Positions 30,994 to 42,900 of a stretch of DNA of 64,000 nt are shown one piece after another. Made by a program: the position numbers and the translations under genes. The notes under the pieces are model-generated. The model did no database searches, was not told the DNA's origin, and was given only the letters and a program-made list of their open reading frames with translations. Numbering within the stretch: position 1 is the stretch's first letter; every line of letters begins with the position of its first letter. Origin of the DNA: Bolinopsis microptera (Eukaryota; Ctenophora; Tentaculata; Lobata; Bolinopsidae); the NCBI RefSeq assembly GCF_026151205.1, contig NC_087077.1, forward strand, positions 9,539,983 through 9,603,982. Direction: 5' to 3'.

Positions 30994-33900
30994 TTACATA
31001 CTGAACCCTTTAAACCCATTAACAAATGGTAATCTTCTGAGGCCAGGGAATCTCTTGGCAGCCTTCTCCATCAAAGGTTCGTAGTATATCTTCTCGAGGA
31101 GCGCCTTATCAGAACAAGCTTTTGTTGCCAACTTGTAACTCTCCATCCCTGAATGATATGGAAAGTTGAAGACGGTGACTTAATCCAGAATGGTGCATAT
31201 TATGAACAAATAAGTTATAAGATTGAAGTGAGATTGATAATCCAGTTAATAACACTGAGACACACTACACAGTACCTCTCTCCTTATCAGTTCCAGGGAT
31301 AGTGTTATCGAGGAAGCAGGCTATCACTGCCCCTATTATCATCCCAGAGGTTAATATCACTGCCACCAACTGGTCAAACTCTTCGTTACCCGTCTGTATA
31401 GCACCCTACAGGTTAAATCAGGGTAAACTCGGGATAAAATCGGGTTGAAATTAGGATGAAATCGGGGTAAAATCGAAGTAAAATTTAAAACTATTAAATT
31501 GTTAAATTAGTAAATTAAATGTTTCAAAACACTTATGAAATGAATAAGAAATGTACTTTAAGTTCATCGTCAGCCATGACTTTTTCAGCCCACATTGGCA
31601 CAACCAGACCTATGTACAGAGATACACCAATAATAAACACGTTTCTGGATGAGGTCAGGTCTACAAACTGAAGATGAATGCGTTAGAAATTATCAAATTT
31701 GCCTTCAAATGAGACCAATCTTCAAGGGTTTGTAACTGAGCTGGAGTTGTTTCATCACAGAAAGTTTTAATATAAATTTGATCGGAAAGCATCTCAGTGT
31801 CATTGATTCAAGGACCAATGATTGAAATTCTAAGAGCAAATGTTTACGCATATAGAAAATGTCATGAAAGCAAAAAGCTTCCTAGTATTTTATTAACATT
31901 TGACCACGAATTGGCAACAAAACCGTTAAAAATGATTTTTACGAGATACTCGTAGTTTAAGATAACGAATACGATCACAAGATAAGAACATAAACTAAGA
32001 TATTACCTGAAGATTGGAGATACCGACAGCTGCAATGATTCCAAACATAACAAGATACATTCCTCCGATGATTGGCTCGGGCATTGAAGCGAAGAATATT
32101 CCTACCTTTCCAATCAGTCCAATAATCAACATTAGAATAGCACTACACAGTATGACTGTTCTGCTTCCGACCTGACAAAAAATCATTGTTTTATTTCTAT
32201 TGTAAATTGTACAACTATACATTTGTGTTAGAAGCGGTGTCGTTAATTTCACGAATCACACTCCCTTGCAGTGGCGTAACTTTCATAAATCATGTTATCA
32301 CCTCATTGTAAATATTCTGGTACTGTGTAAATCTAATTGCAATACTGCTGAAAATGTATTTGAATTTTAGAATTTATTATGAATTGAAAGTCCGAAAAAG
32401 CAAATATAGCCCTAAAATGGTTTCCATTAAATTATTTGAGCCTGAAGCTGCTCACTTATTTTGTGTACCTTGGTGAGGGCAATAGCTCCAATATTTTCAC
32501 TGTAACTAGTCACTCCGACTCCTGGTCCACAGAGACCCGTCAGGAAACATCCGACCCCTTCTAATAATATGCCCCTGTTCAACACGTACCTGAAATTATA
32601 CAATGTACAGTTGTTAAATAATAGCACAAATAAAATAATAGCACATATACGCTGAATTATATGCATTTTAGGTGGTGATGGTTGGGTCCGGGACTCTACG
32701 GCGTGAGTCTTACTCCGGAGAGTCCGGACCCCGTGATGGTTGTATTGAGCAATGATCTGCAGGCAAAGAGCAAACTAGAGGCACAACCCGGCCCCTTTCC
32801 TTAGAGGTTCATCATGTACGTGGTCCTGCTTAGTGGGACATCATATGATCATATCAGCTTATCAAATCAAATCAATCGATTGATCAGTAATACTCGTCAA
32901 AATTTAGTCAAAGCATTCTTTCTGCTATATAATTTTATCGATATCAAGGATATTCATTGCCAGAACCTGGCCTTATATAAGCGGTAAAAATTTAGTCAGT
33001 CAGGATCACTCGATGAAGTGGCATTTTTGATCGACCACAATTTATAATTAATTATACCATTATTTTATGAATTAACAATGAATTCTTTCTGCTATATTAA
33101 TTTCATGCTTTCAGTCATGTTTTCTATATCTGTGAGAATTAGAGTTCTCAAATTATCCAGACATGATTATGATTTAACAGGATAGTGGAAACCTGAGAGT
33201 TCTCAAGCCTTTTTAAGCCTCCTCTGGCTACGACCTAAAAGCTGAAAAAACCTATCTGAATACAAAAAAATAAAGTAATATAAACAAAAGTTAGCTTACT
33301 TTGGTGGGGGTGGGGCACCAGCCAGTTTAGCACAAGCATAATAATCACCTATACTCTCAATAACACCTCCGATAACCCCAGCAACCATTCCAACGAACCC
33401 TCCGACGGTCACTATCGGGGTTCCAAACTGACCTGGGGAGTTGATACAAATAATTCAAATGAAATGACTGCTAGTTGGCAGAACTAATAATTTACTAGTT
33501 TTTATTACGTACCAGAACTTATAATTTACTAGGCGAGCTGGCTAAAATTGCGCGCGCACAATGCGCGTAGGAAGATTTATGGGTATTCGGATTAATTCAT
33601 CCGGTCAACGTGAATGAGACATTTTTATTTTCAACAGTAAAATATCGTTCGAAGTTCGCGCGTGCTGCATTTTACCTGGGTACGGGAAATAAAACCAAGA
33701 TGCTTCATCAATTCTCTTTTTAAGGTCAGTCACTCTGGCAGGGTTACCTTCAGCAAAGGTATCAGTGGCTGTCAGTATACCACACAAAGCCCACACGATA
33801 ATTAGAGATAGGATGATCTGAGGAAAAATCGTTAAAAGTGATAATTGACCAATAAATAAAGAACAATAGGTATTGGTTGCGAGAAGTGAGGTGATCAGAC

Positions 33901-36900
33901 GATAATTATTATCCTGTAAAACTATACAAAACGGGAAAGGGTCGACGTATTGGGTGGAATTTCTTCAAATTGACATCAAATTATCTTGATAATACTTACG
34001 GACAGCGTCGAGAACAGCTTCAGCCAGGCGACTTGAAATTTCGCACCCTGTAGAAGAATGCTGCGTTAAAGTGGACAACTTAATCTCCTTATTTATTCAT
34101 CAGCAAAAATTGTTAACAAATTTAGACAGAAATTATAACGGGGGTGAAAGCGGCACCTAACAATCCTATTTCCTGACTGATACTAGTCACTAGTCCGATT
34201 TTCCACTCTAATTTGGACACAATCCTTGGTAACAACTAACACACATCTTGTAAAGGTACAAGTGGGCCGTGGGAGGAAGGGAGAAGTGTGCTGGGTAGAT
34301 CCGGAGCTCTGGCTTGCTGAACTACTTTACTGAGGGATTCCATAATCGGGAGCGTTTACTTCTGTTGAAGCACCTGAGACCGGGTTCTGAATTGCTGACA
34401 AGAGTTGTTCTGTAGGCTTCCTCTTGAGCGTTGTTAGAAGTTCACGTCTCTGTGGGGTAGCCAGATTTGCATCTAGTGGTTGTGTGGTTTAGTTCCAAGG
34501 GAAAGAGCGTTGACTGAGAAAGCGAGGTGGAATTGACACTAAGTAGATATGTTCTTCGAGCAACGCCAAGCAGAGGAGAGGGCGGTGTCACGGGGTTTCT
34601 TCCTGCTGTAGATGTATCCGCCAGAGTCCAGCGGTTGGTGACTTCCTCTAGGACCAGTGATGAATTTGAAGAAGGATGGCATGATTGTTGATAAAATGGG
34701 ATACTACTGTCCTCAAATATTTATATCTAAGATCTAGACCGCGTATTAAAACCTGATTGGCTCAGGTACTCCCCTTGATACGTACGTATCACATCCCTTG
34801 ATACGAGCAGCTCTGTTTAATATCGTTATAACCTTGGCTGCTTACTCTTATTGTCAACAGTGCGTGGGAACCCCCATACACCCCGACCTGACGTCCCGTC
34901 GAACATCTATTAATTTAAAACCACATTTTTGGTGATGACTGGACTGTGGACTGTGGACATGAACAACTCTACAAAAGTGTAAACTCTTTGCATGGTATTC
35001 TAATTACGAGTAATGTAACGGATTTTAACTCTCCGCCATGTTTAGATAAACACTTGATTGAATGTATCTGCTTTACTTCCGGCGACTAGGAACACAAGAT
35101 AAAAGCTTATTTTACCGGTTGCACACTGTGTGTAAAGATGTATAATATATAATACCATATATAGCATTGAATGTGATTTAGGTGTTTTTAATACAGGGGG
35201 GCCGAAATACGTTGGCCTTTATAGCTCAGTTACTGAGTGCCCGATTGAAATAATTCATTGACTTTTGGCCCCCTCCTGTATGAAAGATATAAGTAGGATT
35301 TATTGCCAACAGGAGTTTCTCCTGGATACACCAGACCTTCTCAGTAACATAAAAAACCTTAATGAATCTGCAGACATGTCAAAATATAGCACCATCAACT
35401 TGTTTACTTTAGACGTGATCAGTCTGTATCCAAGCATAAAACCTGAAATAGCTATGTCTGCATTGGAACATGCCCTGAACGGTAGTGCTATGATCGATAA
35501 ACGAAAGGCTATTCTGAAAACATTCACGGAGATTATCTTCACAAACTCCTTTGTCACTTTTCAAGAAAATGTGTACACAGGCAAAAAGGGTATCCCAACT
35601 GGAAATTGTATTTCGCGTCAAGTCGCTGATATCATGCTTCATTGGGTGCTATTCATCAACATCTGGCCTGAAATGATACAGCTATGGAGTCTTATTTTAT
35701 TCTGGCGACGCTTCATCGACGATGTCTTTGGAATTTGGAAGGGCTCCAGGAGGCAATTTGATCTTTTTGTGTCGAAACTAAATGAAGCCGCAAAACGATT
35801 TGGAATTCAGTTCGGTGATTGTCAGTTTGGCAAATCAGTTAACTACTTGGATGTAGAACTCTCCCTGGGGGAGAACAACAACATCGACTACAGACTATTT
35901 AAGAAAGAGACTGATGCCAGGCTTTACCTTAATACTGATAGTTTCCACCCAAACCACGTCTTTAAATCAGTAGTATTCTCACAGATGATCCGAGTGATCA
36001 AGCGAAATTCGCAGGATCACACATGTGTGGAGGACCTGGAGGAACTTAAAGAAGACCTAATGAAAAGTGGACACAAGGAGGGGACCTTAACGAAAACAGA
36101 GCCTGAAGCAGTCTTGAGGTCAATAGAACACGATTTGTATGAGAGGGAAGATAAGAAGCCAATCACTGACAAAGTTGTCTTTTCAGTGAAATTTTTCAAA
36201 GAGGTCACTGAACTTAGGAAGTTGGTACACACTACTAGTGAGGACATCAAACAATTATGCGGAGACGTACAGATATTGTTTGCGCTACGTAAACAGCCAT
36301 CTATAGGCAACACAGTAGTGCGCAATAGAAAACTCAGTTCGTGCTCCGAAACGGATTCTTTCACCGTCAGCCAAAACTGTGGCGGGAGAGGCTGTGCAAC
36401 CTGTCCCCAACTGTTCAACTCCAACGAAGTTATCACTGTCAATGGTTTGGATTTAACTCTGGATTTCCGGTTGACATGTAAGGACAGCAATATAATTTAT
36501 GTCGCCCAATGCCAAATTTGTAATAAACTTCCCCAGAGCCTAAAAGACGACACCTATTTCGGCCAAACGGTTTCTCCATTTCATATCAGAATGAATGGAC
36601 ACAGAAACAAGTTTAAAATTGATAATGAATTGTCATTTGAGAAGTCGGCACTTTCCATGCATTGTTTTCTAGCGCATAAATCTGATTTCACTATGGGAGT
36701 TTTTAAATTAGGTGTAGTAAGAAAAGTCCGACCAACAGCACTTGATAGAGAAGAGAGCATTCTTATTTCAAAATTTAGAACTAATATTTTTGGGTTAAAT
36801 AGGATTGTAGTTACTCGCTGAATAATCTGTTATGCTCTGTTGTCCATTCTACCTAGCACATTGAGCTCTTTAGTAAAGTTTCAGATTAAAATCTGTTTTG

Positions 36901-39900
36901 AATTTTCAAGTTGTTAACTTTTAAATTGCTTTCATTAGTCTAACCTAATTTTATTTTTATAGGCTAGTGATGTAAATATACGAAGAATTCACCTATATTT
37001 GTGCTGTCTTACTATGTGTCCAAACCAAATTGAAAATAACATTGATACTTTGATAGCTACAGTGGCTCCATGCTCCATTCTAGTTTCAGACTTGGTCGTT
37101 TGCCAAGGTTATGTGGAATGTGGTCGCTTGCCAAGGTTGTGTGGAATGTGTTGCTTATTTGCGTGGTTTTAATATTCACATGTATGATAGTAAAAGTAAA
37201 AGTTTCCCCACGCCCTATCATATTTTACCAGTGGCAAGAACTGTAGCGTTGATTTTTCGCTTCCTTTAGGATGTGCGCCTTATTCTACCCCTCCCTGTTG
37301 TGCAACTATTCAACAAGAATAAAGAATTTCATGTACCTTACTCGGGATTATTATGACCGGGATAAAGTGGTGGGTTTAGGGTAATTTCGCCATATTTTTC
37401 CCGAACCACATTTTCACCGGTCGTTAATAAACCCGCCTACTCAGCTTTTAAGGTTCCCAAGGGGTATGGGTGCTCATATTTTAATCGTTGTCTTATATTC
37501 ACTAAAGAAGACTATTGGGACACTTGTTGTAGGTTTTTCGACTTCATTTGGCTAAAATTGCAAAAAATTCACCTTTTTGCCCAATTCTTGTCATATATCC
37601 TTATTGTCAAATTTGATTTAAATAGGCCAATTTTTAATTTCTTAGGTATTGACTATCTCTATTCTCTACATAATGAAATAGGACTCAAAGTAAAAGTAAC
37701 AGTTAAATTAAAACTTGAATTAATTAAAACTGATGAAAGGGATGATCCAGATGAAGATAACGAAGATGATTACAACTTATTGGAAGACTAAACAGCTCTC
37801 CCTTTATCTTAACTAGCAGGAACCCGTATAAACCTAAAATAGTGTCAAGACTCAAGAGACTAAAATAATTATTACCTATTTAATTCGCGTTTTTGACACC
37901 ACTTGGGGGTTCAAATTTTGGGCTCTAAAACTCCTATTCCTTGGCCAATTTTTTATTTTTTCATGCTGATTTGGAGGCCATTAAAGCATTTGACCCAGTC
38001 AAAAAAGTATCAGTTGTATATCTTTTACGGTTTTTGCGGAAAGTCGCGTTAAAGTTGATGCCGTGGTGTCAGTAAAATGGTACGGATAAACACATCCATA
38101 TATATCGTCTCGCTTTATATATAGTAAGATATCGATCTGGTTGTTACGCTTCAAATGTTAAAAATTATTTTCCATCTAGTTTGATTAACCACGAGTCATT
38201 ATTTCTGTCTACTTTCAACAATTATTGATAATTCGACTTGTTTCACAAGTTTTAGCAATGCGAAAATTTCTAAACTTGCTTATCTCTAATTAGGAAATTT
38301 ACATCTGAGACAAAATTTTTGAATCTAAAATTGAAAGGTTGGACACCGGTAAAATGGCGACCGGGAAAATGTGGTGGGTTTTGAGCAATTTCGCCATATT
38401 TTTCCCGAACCATATTTTAACCGGTCGTTAATAAACCCGTCGTAATAATCCCGAGTAAGGTACGTAAGGTAAAATAGGAATTTCGTCACCTTAAAGCTTT
38501 AAAGCTTTAAAGTGAACTGTCTAGTATGTGGTATTTGGTAATCAAGTAATTATTCTTGAGGTCATTAGTTTGTGATATTTCTTACAGAATTCCAGAGGTA
38601 TTCACCCTGATAGCTACCGGTACAATTAATATCTAGGGAAATATGTCACTTATTGATTGACAGTTTAGACAATCATCCTTGCTAGAACAAAATTATACGC
38701 CAAATTACTTTATGTAAGGCAATAAAACCTTAAAGAAAAGTCCAGTTTTTAAAAACCGAGATTTGCCCATGCTTGTACAGAAGTTGCATCTGCACTCCGT
38801 ATTTTGGTGACCCACAAGTCATTTAATTACATACATTTTAAGTCTTTAAGCATATTAAGCTCGTTCGCAAATCTACATTAACTTTCAGGAAACATTTTGT
38901 AATTTAATCCATTGTGTAATTTGTATGTAATTGGTTGATTTGAAAGATATCAATAAAAATAATAAAATATAAGCGAGCTGATAAGAGATTGGACCAACGT
39001 AAGCTGTTGGTTCTACAGTATCCCAGTTTGTTAGATACCTTCTACTGCGGGAGGATTGTTGAGATGGTCTGAACGTCTGCAGGTATACGAGGTGTAGCTT
39101 TATTATATTGATTAAATAATTTGCAGTGTGTTCTTTATCGAGCGGTTACAGAACCCTACCGTGTTAAATGATCAGGCAATTGTTTAACTTTTATTCATCT
39201 AATTATTTACTGGTATATTTTGGTTCAACGGACCAGCAGCTACTAGTGGAAGTAATTAACTTTCAACAACCTCTACAATGTTAAACAATATTTTAAATCA
39301 GATGACTACCACACGTGGGCAGAATTTGAAAAACTTAATTCATAATAACAGGTGTTAGGAGACGTCGTGTTAGAGGTCTACTGAGAAATCTATTTTTTCA
39401 AGTCTCAATCATATGATTCTAGACTAGGGAGCGAGGAGCGGAGAGTAATGGTCTTTATAAGTATACTGGTAAGATGCAGCTCAGTGAGCAGGAATATAGG
39501 TAAATAGTTAAATAGTGCTGATTTTCGAAATATCTAACTATTTGTTGGTACAGAAAGATTGCTCCATATAATAACATGAAATACTTATCCTGCTTCTTTG
39601 TTTCCTATGTAATGTGATAATTTTACGTGAATGATAATGCGATGGACGCAAAAAAATCGAAGCCAATTTTATAATTTTTGACCCAATTTAACGCACCTGT
39701 GGGTTGATGTGGGTAGATTAGCGAACTAGTGGCAACTAGTGGGTAACTAGTGGCAACTACATACTGCATTATGAAGCTAGTCTCACTTCTGTCATTTATA
39801 AACAGCTGCGGTTGTCGTAATTTATAGGTCAGCTGGTTAGTATAAACTTTTAGTTTTTACGAAATTTGTTTTCTGTGACATTTGGATTTTTTGAAAATAT

Positions 39901-42900
39901 GCTGAATATCAAAACTGTATTTACTCAAAAAGTGAAAGAAGACAATCTTGTGTCCGGTTTACTGTAGCTAGCTGCTGCGAGGAATGATATGTCCTGAGTT
40001 TTGAATCCCTTTTTGAATGCTTATTAGAAGTTTTATTCGATAAAAGATGTTTTAATTTAGCCTTTGCCTTTTTCGAGTTACACTTACGTTCACATTTCTC
40101 ATTTGCTCATATCACTCACAGCCAACCGCTCTGACATGGTTAACCACCTTCCTTGTGTTGTTTTTTCTTCCACTAAGAGTGAGCTTCAATTCAATTCAGG
40201 ATGTACATAGATGACTTGTGTTGATACATAACACCAAGACGCTGATCTTGATCAACTCTGCATCAAGTGACTAAAATGCACAAGTTCATCAAATTTCTAC
40301 CGATAATTCTTATTCAGATTTGTGCAGGTAAGATTGTATGAAGCTCTTTACCAAATACCCATTAAAAATACTCATTTGACTGATTTTTAACCCGAATTTT
40401 TCGACCGGAAACGTGGTACATAACTTTCAGTTTCAAAATTAGCATTGTTCCATTTATTAATATTTATTTGATATTGAAAATGTTCACTAAGTTAAGAATT
40501 AAACCGTTCACATATTTCGTAAACTATGAGGAGCGGGTTTGGAAAAGATTAAGTGTCATTTCTACAAAATAGCTATGTTTAAGGTGACTTACGGAGGGGA
40601 GAGGTCTAAAATTGCCAAAATCTAGCTTAAATAATAAATAAAGTATCCCTAATCTAATAAACCGACAAGGAGAAGCAAGAGAGGTGCAAATACAGCTAAG
40701 ACCTGTAGCAGCTGAACAATCCTGTACACACGATCATCAGACAGCAAATCTGGGAATAGACAGTAAAACGACCACCTGGGCCTTGAGTGGTCCTGCTGCG
40801 GTGGGTGAGGAACCCTGGTTCGAGGCAACAATGGAACATGTTTATTACATATGTGAGGTGGCCAGGTATGAAATTCGGTAGAGTTTTATGTATTTTCTTT
40901 CTGTTTTCAATCGCCAAAATCAATATTAAACCACGGATATCGTCGGTTTAAAATGTTATTAGGAAGCCTACTATGTTATAAATATTCTTCCGTGCAGTCC
41001 AACCTACAGTTGAACCGTGATTCGTGCTTGAAACCCAGAGCTAGATCCAAATTTCAATACTAACGAATAAATTATTAGTATAGATTTCTGAAAACTTGCA
41101 AATCTAATGGATTCAGCTGAATTATTGTCCAGGTGGTGGAGTATTACTAAACGTGACATATGGACCATTGAACCTAGCAGGATGTTCTGTACTGGTGACG
41201 ACTGTGATAAGACTTCAATCTCTGTCTATATAAGTGATGGAGATGCTGATAATGTATCTGAGAGGTGCAGACAGGGGAACAAGATCAGAATATCTAGACG
41301 ACAGAATGAAGCTGACAGCGGATTCTTATCAGTCAACGAGCTCTTTATCTTTGGCTTTTCAGGTAAGACCTTGGACCATGAAATTGCTACAAATAAGAAA
41401 AAAGACATATGATCGGGTAAGTCCCTGCGATGCTTACTTTAAAAACTCTGTTTACAGGTGTGTCACTAGTTTGTGAGAGTGTTGACATGTCTTGGTTACA
41501 CGCAGAAACAGACCCCCCATTACCAGTCAATCAAAATGAGGTATTTGGTGGCCAAATTTTAGTGGCAAAATTTTAGTGGCACTAAAATTTGTGCTCAAAA
41601 GAAGGACAATTCTGTTAACTATTTATTAAGAAATTTGATTATGTATGTTAACTATCAAATTGGCACTTAAACTTTGTGAGCACCCGATATCAAATTATCC
41701 CTCATTCTACGTCTATCAACAATTTTATCTTAAAGTAAAGTTTTATATCCCTTATAGCTCATCCGTTTAGCGATGAACTTGTTTTATGTGATAGTACCCT
41801 AACAAAACTAGACCCCACGTGATAGTGCCCACGTGATAGTACCCACGTGATAGTGACCACGTGATAGTGCCTACGTGATAGTACCCACGTGATAGTGCCC
41901 ACGTGATAGTGCCCACGTGATAGTGCCCACGTGATAGTGCCCACGTGATAGTACCCACGTGATAGTGCCCACGTGATAGTACCCACGTGATAGTGACCAC
42001 GTGATAGTGCCCACGTGATAGTACCCACGTGATAGTGCCCACGTGATAGTGCCCACGTGATAGTGATCACGTGATAGTACCCACGTGATAGTACCCACGT
42101 GATAGTGCCCACGTGATAGTACCCACGTGATAGTGACTACGTGATAGTGATCACGTGATAGTACCCACGTGATAGTGCCCACGTGATAGTGCCCACGTGA
42201 TAGTGATCACGTGATAGTACCCACGTGATAGTACCCACGTGATAGTGCTCTAACACAAATTGAACTAGTACCCACTAAACACCCAGGTAGTGAGGGTGAA
42301 GTGTAGCAGTGGGTACATTAATCTAGGTGGGAGGGCAGCTTCTTGTAGTTACGGGATCCTCAGCTCACCTCCTGAGAGTGATCATCCTAACTGTGTCAGA
42401 GCAGGTAAATAGGGAGTGTAGATAAGGAGTAGTGATAAGGAGGGTTTCCGGTTCTGGTTCGTTATTATGATATCCTTCTCATAAATTTCATTGATATGTA
42501 TCGTTTTTATCAGAATAAGATTCCTTCAGTTTTAAGGTTTGTGGAAAAACGTTCGTGGGAATATGCGTTTTTTCACGAAGTTTTGTTAATTATGTACGGT
42601 AATCGATACTGTTGTTGATGATTTCAGGAATTACAGAGATGGCTGGTAACCATTTGGCAATGATTTAGTTTGTATGTTTTTAAAACTTTATCTTTTGAGG
42701 TATCTGGTAATTAACCTGCATAAAATCTTAGCAATTCTTTTACTTTGTGTGCGATATCAGACGAAAATCAACAAAAATCCCACCGAAAGATTTTATAATT
42801 TATCATAACATAACTTACCGAAATAAAGTTAAAGCCTAAATCAAATAAAAGGAATAACTTACGGAGCCTCTTGAGTACGTAACGTAAGGAAGGGGAACTG

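Noticed and set aside
37558-37791. 77-residue frame with acidic tail inside the GTAC transposon
   Set aside because: Short, without a recognisable motif, and in a non-autonomous-looking element; not enough to call a gene.
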